In this document: positions 1-6,778 of the stretch, in pieces
Numbering within the stretch: position 1 is the stretch's first letter
Layout: each line of letters opens with the position of its first letter
NCBI GenBank assembly: GCA_900315105.1
Contig: OMXX01000113.1
Location: 1-13,460 of the forward strand
Direction: 5' to 3'
From: an uncultured Prevotellaceae bacterium
GTDB taxonomy: Bacteria > Bacteroidota > Bacteroidia > Bacteroidales > Bacteroidaceae
DNA length: 13,460 bases
Made by a program: the position numbers and the translations under genes
Notes under the pieces: model-generated
The model's input: the letters and a program-made list of their open reading frames with translations, nothing else
Databases searched by the model: none
Told to the model about the DNA's origin: nothing

Positions 1-970
1 TCATGTCGTACCCGCCCATTATTACAGAATAAACTATGAAAGTGACGACTGCCATGACTATGCTTAGTAGCGAGCCGGTAAGGAATGACTGTATTCTGCC
101 GTGATCGCCGATTCTCTGCATGATGTCGCCATGCATCCTGGAATCGAAGAAAGAGATAGGTAGTCTCATCAGTTTGGCAAGAAAATCAGAAATCAACGAT
201 ATGCTTACCCTTGTAGTCATGTGAAGCATGAGCCAACTCCTTATAAGCTCATTAGCCATCTGCCCAAGGACAAGGACTACCTGAGCGATGAGCATTACTA
301 CTACGAAGTGCAGATCGCTTGTCCCTATTCCGACATCAATGACCGACTGGGTTATAAAGGGTAGGATAAGGCTTATTATGCTGCCTGTCAGCATGGCAAG
401 CAGCATCTGTACTATGAAATGTTTGTATGGAATCAGGTATTTGAGAAGGTTGCGGAAGGTAAGCCTGTATTCTTTCTCGTCATCCGATGTGTAGAATTTA
501 GGCGTAGGCTCAAGCAGCAGGGCTATCCCTAGTCCTTCCGGGACAGTCTCAGATTCCTTCTTACCTTGGCTTGCTTCTTTAAGCTGTATCCATGACTTTA
601 TGAACTGGGAGCCTCCGTATTTCAACAGGCCTGATGCCGGGTCAGAGACATATACGTAAGTCTCGCTCTTCTTTTTCTCTACTTTGTATACTACTATGAA
701 GTGATTCTGATTCCAGTACACGATGCATGGAAGAGGTGCTTCGTTACAAAGTTGCCGGAAGGATATTTTGACGCCGATTGTCCTGAATCCGATTTCTTCA
801 GCGGCGTCGCTGATGCCCAATAGGGACACGCCTTCACGTGATGTGTGGCACTTGTCCCGAAGGGTCTGAAGAGAATAGTTCTTGCCATAGTGTTTAGCTA
901 TTATCCTCAGGCAGCTCGGCCCGCAGTCCATCGCATCTAGCTGAGCATAAGTTGGAAAAGCCTTGATCAT
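1..970 (-). CDS. C39 peptidase-containing ABC exporter, 5' part (runs off the left edge)
   Basis: This is the N-terminal 323 codons of a bifunctional exporter that cleaves double-glycine-type leaders in the cytoplasm and pumps the mature peptide across the inner membrane. The C39 peptidase domain comes first: Gln10 and Cys16 lie in QLDAMDCGPSCL, His90 in NQNHF and Asp110 in VSDPA, which is the full catalytic set. An ABC-type transmembrane domain starts at about residue 175, with hydrophobic stretches near 180-215 and 225-245. It is followed by the conserved coupling region with FFDSRMHGDIMQRIGDH. The nucleotide-binding domain lies outside the window. ATG at 970 is chosen because it puts the catalytic Cys at residue 16, as usual in the family. 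The gene diverges from the precursor operon and is separated from it by a dead IS remnant. Export of the product of gene 2077-2334 is inferred from proximity. Confidence 0.93.
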   Translation of the reverse strand, partial: MIKAFPTYAQLDAMDCGPSCLRIIAKHYGKNYSLQTLRDKCHTSREGVSLLGISDAAEEIGFRTIGVKISFRQLCNEAPLPCIVYWNQNHFIVVYKVEKKKSETYVYVSDPASGLLKYGGSQFIKSWIQLKEASQGKKESETVPEGLGIALLLEPTPKFYTSDDEKEYRLTFRNLLKYLIPYKHFIVQMLLAMLTGSIISLILPFITQSVIDVGIGTSDLHFVVVMLIAQVVLVLGQMANELIRSWLMLHMTTRVSISLISDFLAKLMRLPISFFDSRMHGDIMQRIGDHGRIQSFLTGSLLSIVMAVVTFIVYSVIMGGYDM

Positions 971-1003
971 TTTCAGTGCTATTTTTATGGCTTGTGGTTT
1001 TCC

Positions 1004-1034
1004 TTGAATTAATCCTTCCGGAAGGCTAATTCAA
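1004..1034. promoter_or_regulatory. Near-perfect palindrome upstream of the C39 exporter gene
   Basis: The arms TTGAATTA..CCTTCC and GGAAGG.TAATTCAA face each other with one extra base on the left arm. The centre is a perfect 12-bp palindrome, CCTTCCGGAAGG. It begins about 34 bases upstream of the exporter ATG at 970, inside its probable 5' untranslated or promoter region. It could be a regulator-binding site or an mRNA hairpin. No T-run follows on either side, so a classic terminator is less likely. The symmetry is seen directly; the role is inferred. Confidence 0.5.
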
Positions 1035-1106
1035 TTTATGGCAAATATAATTATTTTCAATCATTCCTTAAAAAATTAAAAACCAAATAATTTTCAATTC
1101 ATTATA

Positions 1107-1860
1107 ACAACAATAGCTCGTTCCGGGATGCCAAAGACACCCGTCGAACGACCTTGAACAAAAGTTGAAAAAAGTGTTAAAAACAGATGAAAATAATGCT
1201 TGAAAATTTAGATAAATGCTTGATTTATAGTAATATTAGAAGTAACGACAAAATCAAGTTATTTTGATGAAAATCAAGCCCCTTACCCAGCTCAGAGAGA
1301 TGCTTTCGAAATCACTCTCCGTGACAGACAAATTTAAGCAAATCTTTTCAATCCTTCTTCATCGAGACCATGGAACTTATCCTCACCAATGCAGGACGGC
1401 TCAACTTCACCCAGATGGCGAGGTGCGGGCGTTCGTCCGAAAGCAGGTTCCGCCAGAACTTCAAGAAGGCCTTCTTCTCCACAGACATCAATATGTCCGC
1501 ACTGGATATTTTCGACGTTTACAGGACAAGGTTTCAGCAGGAGTTCGTCTTCTGCGATGCTAAGCAGTTCACCGGCCTCACTCACTGTCAGGCAAGGGAC
1601 AAGGAGGCATTGTCTTTCGCCTTCAACGCTTCCCTCACGTCCGTCAACGTTGCTAGGAACTTCGCACGGCAGCAAGGATTGAATCTCTCCGTCGCTTATG
1701 CAAAAAACCTGCTGCACAATGCCGCAATACCGGATCGATTTATTGCTATTTCCGGGAAATCCCCGAACATGCAATTTAATAACACTGATTTCAAAGATCT
1801 TCTATACTACGGCGTCCGCGCTGTGTCGTAATCTTTATAAAATTAGCGAACTATTGCTGT
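1107..1860 (+). mobile_element. IS4-family remnant, internally deleted (ends tentative)
   Basis: This segment encloses the transposase pseudogene 1267-1831. The ends are proposed from an imperfect inverted pair: ACAACAATAGCTC at 1107-1119 and GAACTATTGCTGT at 1848-1860, which match at 11 of 13 positions when one is reverse-complemented. No convincing target duplication flanks the pair, so the boundaries are guesses. The element is far shorter than an intact IS4-family member because the middle of its transposase is gone. It separates the exporter from the lanthipeptide operon. The stretch 1120-1266 inside it is non-coding and AT-rich. Confidence 0.4.
1267..1831 (+). pseudogene. IS4-family transposase pseudogene (frameshift and internal deletion)
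   Basis: The N-terminal reading MKIKPLTQLREMLSK starts at ATG 1267 and runs in one frame to about 1360. Homology then continues one frame over as IETMELILTNAGRLNFTQ and runs to TAA 1829-1831. In the second frame, numbered from ATG 1370, Y51, R54, E58 and K65 fit the IS4-family YREK signature Y-x2-R-x3-E-x6-K exactly, supplying the catalytic Glu. The N-terminal helix region RFRQNFKKAF (to residue 35) runs straight into FFSTDINMSALDIFDVY, which belongs just before the YREK motif. The central part with both catalytic Asp residues is therefore missing, by a deletion near 1472-1478. The protein would be catalytically dead. The family call rests on the motif and remembered family sequences. Confidence 0.75.
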
Positions 1861-2076
1861 ATTTATGCTTGAGGAAATTACTATGCACTAAAAACTTTCT
1901 GAGTTAATCTTATCGTCCAATATTTTCAGATAGATTTTTTTTTGACTTTTTTATTTGATTATTAAAAATAAAATAATTAATTTTAAGCACCTAACTTAAA
2001 AAGTAGATAAAATTATTTTATTTGCTGTAACATGTTAATAACATTAACAAATTATTAACTTTAACAAAACATCATT
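1861..2076 (+). promoter_or_regulatory. AT-rich leader and promoter region of the lanthipeptide operon
   Basis: There is no gene here. The stretch is very AT-rich with long T and A runs. Near its 3' end is a perfect inverted repeat, GTTAAT-aac-ATTAAC (2034-2048), followed by a further TTAAC-containing motif at 2056-2065. These lie 11-43 bases upstream of the precursor ATG. I did not find a convincing Bacteroides-type TAnnTTTG element with a correctly spaced TTTG. The precursor promoter is assumed to be here because nothing co-directional and intact lies upstream. Confidence 0.45.
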
Positions 2077-2334
2077 ATGAAAACAAAAAAAATTATTCTC
2101 AACAAACAGACTGTTGTGGATCTTGACTGCAAGGAATTATCAAGCCTAAAAGCTGGTCTTCAACTTGACAAGTGGGGAAAGTGTAATGCAACTAACGGAT
2201 GCGGCCGTTTTACGGGAGGATGTACAGATGGTTGCGGGACACTCTTTAACTGTACAGATGGACATTGTACTCAAGATTGTACCGGTGGTCTTGGAACAAC
2301 GACAGAGAAAGAAACTGAAAGTGGGACACACTAG
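2077..2334 (+). CDS. lanA: Class I lanthipeptide-type precursor peptide, six predicted tandem rings
   Basis: The 85-residue ribosomally made precursor has a leader of about 27 residues (LNKQTVVDLDCKELSSLKAG) that resembles Bacteroidota GG-type natural-product leaders. It ends in an AG site suited to the adjacent C39 exporter. The core has seven Cys (36, 42, 49, 53, 59, 64, 68) and 12 Thr. Each Cys from 42 onward has a Thr three or four residues before it: T39/C42, T46/C49, T50/C53, T55/C59, T60/C64, T65/C68. Dehydration of these Thr and Cys addition by LanC would give six consecutive methyllanthionine rings. C36 has no upstream core partner. The tail (69-85) is Thr-rich with no Cys. C18 in the leader is unusual. 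The gene starts the operon and its last 14 bases overlap the ATPase gene. Ring pattern and cleavage site are inferred. Confidence 0.85.
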   Translation: MKTKKIILNKQTVVDLDCKELSSLKAGLQLDKWGKCNATNGCGRFTGGCTDGCGTLFNCTDGHCTQDCTGGLGTTTEKETESGTH

Positions 2335-3025
2335 TAACTATTGTATAGAAACCCACGATCTGTCCTTCGGGTATGGCCGTTCTAAGAAAGTCTTCTCCTC
2401 ATTGAACCTGAAGATACCCGAAGGCTCTGTATTTGGAATATTAGGCCCCAACGGATCAGGGAAAAGCACGATTTTCAAGCTATTTCTTCATCTCGTCAAA
2501 GCCTTAAGCGGTAGCATTTCGTACTGGGGAGACACCAATTGGTCTCCTTCTCTATTTTATAGAATTGCCGGCACTGTAGATGCCCCTGCATATTATCCTC
2601 ACCTTACCGTCTTGGAACATTTTGAGATGCTAGATATAATCTTCAGGAAAGGCAAGGGACATATCGAAGACATTCTAGAATTGGTAGACCTTACATCCGA
2701 AAATGACAGGAAGGCAGGCAAGCTTTCTTTTGGGATGAAGCAGAGGCTTGCAATTGGATTGGCCTTGTTCAGAGATCCAGACATTCTGATTTTAGATGAG
2801 CCTATCAATGGTCTTGATCCTAACGGCATAATCGATATGCGCAGCCTTTTCCAGAAAATTCATTCCATGGAAAAGACAATCATAACTTCCGGGCACGTAA
2901 TTTCCGAAATGGAGAAGGTCTGCTCTCACATAGGCATAATTGAATCTGGGGAAATCTTATATCAAGGTGCAGCCCCTGAAAATGAATCTCTGGAAAGTTT
3001 CTACCTTAGACACACAAGCAAATGA
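2321..3025 (+). CDS. lanF: ABC transporter ATP-binding protein, BcrA/LanF-like (self-immunity type)
   Basis: The 234-residue ATPase would power a transporter with the permeases encoded at 3022 and 4864. In lantibiotic loci such LanFEG pumps commonly protect the producer. Numbered from GTG 2321: Walker A GPNGSGKST 42-50, signature LSFGMKQR 135-142, Walker B DILILDEP 154-161 and switch His192 in TSGHVISEME. The segment APAYYPHLTVLEH (88-100) is typical of the BcrA/LanF group. The frame stays open upstream to 2165, but that part overlaps the precursor core and has no ABC homology. GTG 2321 fits the family length and gives a 14-base overlap with the precursor, suggesting translational coupling. 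The non-ATG start is the least certain part. An exporter role other than immunity is possible. Confidence 0.88.
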   Translation: MGHTSNYCIETHDLSFGYGRSKKVFSSLNLKIPEGSVFGILGPNGSGKSTIFKLFLHLVKALSGSISYWGDTNWSPSLFYRIAGTVDAPAYYPHLTVLEHFEMLDIIFRKGKGHIEDILELVDLTSENDRKAGKLSFGMKQRLAIGLALFRDPDILILDEPINGLDPNGIIDMRSLFQKIHSMEKTIITSGHVISEMEKVCSHIGIIESGEILYQGAAPENESLESFYLRHTSK

Positions 3026-3729
3026 AGCTGTGCCGTCTCATAAGATTCGAGCTGAAATGGATGCTCAGTGAACCATATTCATTGATATACGTCTTCTCCC
3101 CTGTCTTATACATCGTCATCCTGTGGAGCGGGATACTATCAAGGGATTATATATCAAGGTTTGAAGACTTTTACAATATCGGATATGAGGACGCCATGTT
3201 CGCAATAACCATGCAGTATGAATACATCGTATGGTTTATTCTTACCTTGTGCATGATGGCTGCCAGCAACAAAGAGAATCCTTTATATCTATGCCTGCCA
3301 TCAGGAAGGCTGAAGCTATGGACCGCAAAAGTATTTTCATATCTTTTGATATCCGCCCTGCATTTTAGCTGTCTATGCGGCAGCATGCTTCTGATGGATA
3401 TTTTCACAAGGAGAACATTGGTGGCAAGCATAGTGCCGATACTTATGGAATTCCTCACGACAGGAGGGCTGCTTGTCATCTTTCTTGCATTATCAGCGTG
3501 GATATGGCATCCAATAATATTTATTTTCTTGGCTTTGGTAATGCTCTGCATCCCCGTTATCAAGCCAGTATCCCCTTATTGGATATCGACATATATCGTT
3601 CCGCCTTTTTGGGATTTCAATTTTTTCCCAGACTATGAACGCCGATTCTTCATAATTTGCCTTCCCCTTTACTATATTGTATTTTTTCTGGCAGGCCTCG
3701 TCAGATTTTCCAGCAAACCCAATCTATGA
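3022..3729 (+). CDS. ABC-2-type transporter permease, first subunit
   Basis: The 235-residue integral membrane protein has about six hydrophobic segments, near residues 20-38, 67-83, 104-127, 137-160, 163-180 and 208-228. It is the likely membrane partner of the ATPase encoded immediately upstream, with which it shares an ATGA stop/start overlap (3022-3025). Between the second and third helices is the cytosolic stretch ASNKENPLYLCLPSGRLKLW, a position where ABC-2 permeases usually carry a coupling loop. Sequence similarity to a named LanE or LanG is too weak by eye to assign one, so no symbol is given. The next gene starts within its stop codon. The family call rests on topology and context. 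Confidence 0.75.
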   Translation: MKLCRLIRFELKWMLSEPYSLIYVFSPVLYIVILWSGILSRDYISRFEDFYNIGYEDAMFAITMQYEYIVWFILTLCMMAASNKENPLYLCLPSGRLKLWTAKVFSYLLISALHFSCLCGSMLLMDIFTRRTLVASIVPILMEFLTTGGLLVIFLALSAWIWHPIIFIFLALVMLCIPVIKPVSPYWISTYIVPPFWDFNFFPDYERRFFIICLPLYYIVFFLAGLVRFSSKPNL

Positions 3730-4895
3730 GATATAAAAGGCTCAAATATTCAGCTATTCTGCTTCTCACCTTATTTACAGGCATTGCGCTCCTGCTTTGG
3801 GCAAGCGCACGCAATGCCAAGCCTATAAAAATAGATGCGGAAACTATAGAAATCCATAATTATTCCTTTCTTAAGACAAGGCTTGAGAATGCTTCCATAG
3901 TCATTCTTGGCGAAACACTTCACGAGGACGGTACTACTTTTACGCAAAAAACAGAGATTGTTAAATTCCTTCATGATTCACTTGGATTCAATACCCTGCT
4001 TTTCGAGGCAGAATTATGCGGGATGAAAGACTTTGACGCATTGGCTCCTGAAAGAACATTGTGGCCGTTTTGGGCTTCATCCGAGCAGATGCATGATCTG
4101 TGGACATATATCAGAGATTCGGGGCTGGTAGTCGGCGGCATAGATTGCCAGTTTTCCGGAAATATCCCTGATTCATTAAGATTTGAAAAAATCATGTCTA
4201 TAGCCAATGGTAACGAAAAAGATTATCCAGTATCTAAAAGAAAGATGCGCCAGATCATCCGCATGGTTTCTTCTGGTTTAGACTTAAGATTTGCAGTCAG
4301 CAAGGATACCCTGGAAGCAATAAATCTCGAGATGAGACGAATGACTGATTCTATCCCTGACGGCTACTCCAAAAGAATGATTGAGGGATTCAGAAATGTA
4401 ATCAACTATCAATATACTTATAAACTTGGGGATGACAGGCGTGTAGCATGGAGAGATTCTCTTATGTTCGATAATTTCAGATGGCATGAAGAACACACAG
4501 GGAACAAGATAATAGTATGGTGCTCCAATATGCACGCATCAAAGAAATATTACCGCAACTACCTGACGGGTAGTGGTTACGCTAATTTTGGGCAAAGAGT
4601 CAAAGAACGATACGGCAATAGCCTATATGTCATATTGTTTGACAACTGGGGCAGAATTGCTAATGAAAGCAAAAGATCTTATTATTTTCCCAAGACCAGC
4701 TCTCTCGAATATGGATTGCATCATATTAGTTCTTCCAAGCCTTTATTTGTAACCAGATTGGATTTGCTAGGCAAAATCAATGTGTCAAGATTGTTCGAAG
4801 ACGAATTGCAGTGCAGTCCGGCAGAAATGGCTGATGCCATAATTTTTATTGACTTAATGGAAAATGCAAGGTATAAGAATATGGGGGCTAATTGA
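3726..4895 (+). CDS. Membrane-anchored erythromycin-esterase-like protein
   Basis: The 389-residue protein has an N-terminal hydrophobic segment (about residues 8-27) that is probably an uncleaved anchor or signal, placing the enzyme domain outside the inner membrane. The domain resembles the erythromycin esterase family: GETLHEDG with E63 and H66, FEAELCG with E94, GIDCQ with D140, the RDSLMFDN segment (243-250) and SNMH with H270. These match the metal-independent Glu/His active-site set known for Ere enzymes. Its substrate is unknown. ATG 3726 is preferred over upstream ATG 3657 because it gives an ATGA overlap with the permease stop and begins directly before the basic and hydrophobic signal. 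It sits between the two permease genes of one transporter, so it is probably co-translated with them and may modify or destroy the peptide for immunity or maturation. That role is inference. Confidence 0.8.
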   Translation: MRYKRLKYSAILLLTLFTGIALLLWASARNAKPIKIDAETIEIHNYSFLKTRLENASIVILGETLHEDGTTFTQKTEIVKFLHDSLGFNTLLFEAELCGMKDFDALAPERTLWPFWASSEQMHDLWTYIRDSGLVVGGIDCQFSGNIPDSLRFEKIMSIANGNEKDYPVSKRKMRQIIRMVSSGLDLRFAVSKDTLEAINLEMRRMTDSIPDGYSKRMIEGFRNVINYQYTYKLGDDRRVAWRDSLMFDNFRWHEEHTGNKIIVWCSNMHASKKYYRNYLTGSGYANFGQRVKERYGNSLYVILFDNWGRIANESKRSYYFPKTSSLEYGLHHISSSKPLFVTRLDLLGKINVSRLFEDELQCSPAEMADAIIFIDLMENARYKNMGAN

Positions 4896-5532
4896 AGTTG
4901 GACTGTTCCGTAACCAGAAGAGCAAGGCAATGATAACCATGGCCTTACTTCCAATGCTTATAATGCTTGCCGTGTGGATATATACGGTATGCGCGCATTA
5001 TGCGGATATAACTTTTGACGGGAATGTCCATGCCAGCTACTGCATCTACGACATATTCATGTATTATCTGGCAAGAGTCGGGAAAGTCATATCTGTTGTT
5101 TTTGTTCTTATTCCCTCGCTTGGAATTTATCATGAAAAGATTAATAATGGCAAGTTTATCACAGACACCCTGCCTGGCACAAGAAATGAGAAAACTGTAG
5201 CACTTTTTTGCCAATATCTTATCGTGGCGCTCCTGTCTCTGTTTTTTATGCTATTTGCCTTATTCGCATCAATCTGCATAACATCAATTGCTCTCCCAAA
5301 ACTTGACCTGCCCTACTATGATTACAGAATCCAATTCTTCGAGTTCGGAATCAGGACAATAATAAGCATGTTATGCATTGCATTATGTCAATTGCTCTTG
5401 CACAGAATAATTAACTCGCTATATCTGCCTCTTCTGCTCGGCCTGCTCTGCGTGCTTATTCTCTCAAGCACCGTGCTAGACCCTTTCTGGAATATATACA
5501 ACTGTTTTATTAAAAATATCCCTTTCCAATAG
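4864..5532 (+). CDS. ABC-2-type transporter permease, second subunit
   Basis: The 222-residue membrane protein has hydrophobic stretches near residues 22-44, 74-89, 112-140, 164-180 and 185-203. A cytosolic loop between the second and third, EKINNGKFITDTLPGTRNEK (91-110), is typical of bacterial ABC-2 permeases of the LanEG type. It probably pairs with the permease at 3022 around two copies of the ATPase. ATG 4864 lies within the end of the esterase-like gene, overlapping it by 32 bases. A shorter form is possible, but the start given keeps the amphipathic N-terminus typical of the family. The lanC gene follows after 25 bases. Confidence 0.75.
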   Translation: MQGIRIWGLIEVGLFRNQKSKAMITMALLPMLIMLAVWIYTVCAHYADITFDGNVHASYCIYDIFMYYLARVGKVISVVFVLIPSLGIYHEKINNGKFITDTLPGTRNEKTVALFCQYLIVALLSLFFMLFALFASICITSIALPKLDLPYYDYRIQFFEFGIRTIISMLCIALCQLLLHRIINSLYLPLLLGLLCVLILSSTVLDPFWNIYNCFIKNIPFQ

Positions 5533-5557
5533 TATTTTTGAAGTAAATAGCAATAAT

Positions 5558-6727
5558 ATGTCATTAATCAAAAAAAAAGTATTTGAGATAAAGTCTGCGG
5601 TAGATTCTCATAGTGCATCTATAACAGATAATTATGGCTTACTATCAGGATTAGCAGGAGAAATATTATTTTTATATTATTTCGAGAAGATATATGGAAA
5701 GCAAGAGTATCAAAACATCATTAGTAAGATAGACATACTATTAAAAAGTATAAGAAGATATAAATCAACTCCAGCTTTCTGTTCTGGAATGAGTGGGGTA
5801 TTTTATCTGACTGAGCTACTAAAAAAAGATTCTATTATTAATATTGAACTTGGCAAAAATATTGTCTTGTATCTTGATAAGGTTGTTAATTATTATATAT
5901 CAAAAAATAAATATGAATTTTTATATGGTTTGACTGGTATATCCCAATATTTGCTTATGGAACCAGAGGATTATAGAGAGCAATTGGTGAAAATAGCAGA
6001 TTATTTTGATAAATCTAAGTTAATCATTAATGATACTTATGCATGGGAGAAAACTACAGCTACTGGAAATGAAATTGATTTAGCTATATCGCACGGAATT
6101 TCATCAATTATTGTATTTTTATCTAAACTGCTTGATTTAGATTTACCCCTATCTCGGAGAATCGTCATAAAAGATATGTTAAACAAATCTATCGAGTTTA
6201 TTTTATCACAACAGAATCATTTGTCCGAAGAAATATATTCGTATTATCCATATTCTTGCCATGCTAATGAGAAGCAGGATTGTAACAGTAGATTAGCATG
6301 GTGCTATGGTGATTTAAGTATAGGCATCACATTATTCAATGCAGGGAAAGCATGTAAAAACACTGAACTTACAAGTTATGCCGAAAAAATTTTGCTCAAT
6401 GCTGCAATAAACAGGAGAGACCAAAATCTGAATCTTGTGCAAGATCCAGGTCTATGTCATGGAGCCTCAGGTATATCAGCAATCTTTTACAGAATGTGGT
6501 GGAACACTCATAATTTAAAATATCTGGATGCGGCTTTGTATTGGACAGAAATAGCAATGCAAATGTCCAAATATCAGAATGGTATTGCCGGATATGTTTA
6601 CAAAAGTGCAAATTCTTATAGAGTAGGAACACATTTGCTTGAAGGAGTTTCAGGGATAGGAATCTCGATGATGTTCCTTGATACAAGGCAAGAACCTGTT
6701 TGGGATAAATGTTTGATGATAAGTTGA
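5558..6727 (+). CDS. lanC: LanC-family lanthionine synthetase (cyclase)
   Basis: The 389-residue zinc enzyme catalyses addition of Cys thiols to dehydrated Ser/Thr to close (methyl)lanthionine rings in the cytoplasm. The zinc ligands are visible: Cys249 in WCYG and Cys300-His301 in LCHGASG. The conserved His179 (SHGISS) and Arg245 (SRLAWCYG) are also present. Repeated G-x-G segments (GLLSGLAG, FCSGMSG, FLYGLTG, GVSGIG) mark the alpha/alpha toroid. The C-terminus VWDKCLMIS matches the usual LanC ending, so the gene is complete despite the nearby IS remnant. The position corresponding to NisC Asp141, before the GLSG-like motif, appears to be Glu120 in YEFLYGLTG. The gene looks markedly AT-richer than the upstream operon genes, which may mean a separate origin. 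Its substrate is inferred to be the precursor at 2077. Confidence 0.92.
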   Translation: MSLIKKKVFEIKSAVDSHSASITDNYGLLSGLAGEILFLYYFEKIYGKQEYQNIISKIDILLKSIRRYKSTPAFCSGMSGVFYLTELLKKDSIINIELGKNIVLYLDKVVNYYISKNKYEFLYGLTGISQYLLMEPEDYREQLVKIADYFDKSKLIINDTYAWEKTTATGNEIDLAISHGISSIIVFLSKLLDLDLPLSRRIVIKDMLNKSIEFILSQQNHLSEEIYSYYPYSCHANEKQDCNSRLAWCYGDLSIGITLFNAGKACKNTELTSYAEKILLNAAINRRDQNLNLVQDPGLCHGASGISAIFYRMWWNTHNLKYLDAALYWTEIAMQMSKYQNGIAGYVYKSANSYRVGTHLLEGVSGIGISMMFLDTRQEPVWDKCLMIS

Positions 6728-6778
6728 GTAATAATGTTATAGCCATATAAATAATCATAAAATTCTTTTGTAATATTA

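Noticed and set aside
1334..1774. A 146-codon open frame on the minus strand
   Set aside because: It lies antisense to the IS4 transposase remnant with the YREK signature; no domain or start context supports it.
2165..2320. N-terminal extension of the ATPase to position 2165
   Set aside because: The extension overlaps the precursor core in another frame, has no ABC-domain similarity, and would make the protein longer than usual for the family.
3657..3725. Upstream ATG for the esterase-like gene
   Set aside because: It would put about 23 extra residues before a normal basic-hydrophobic signal and overlap the permease by 73 bases. ATG 3726 gives a standard ATGA junction.
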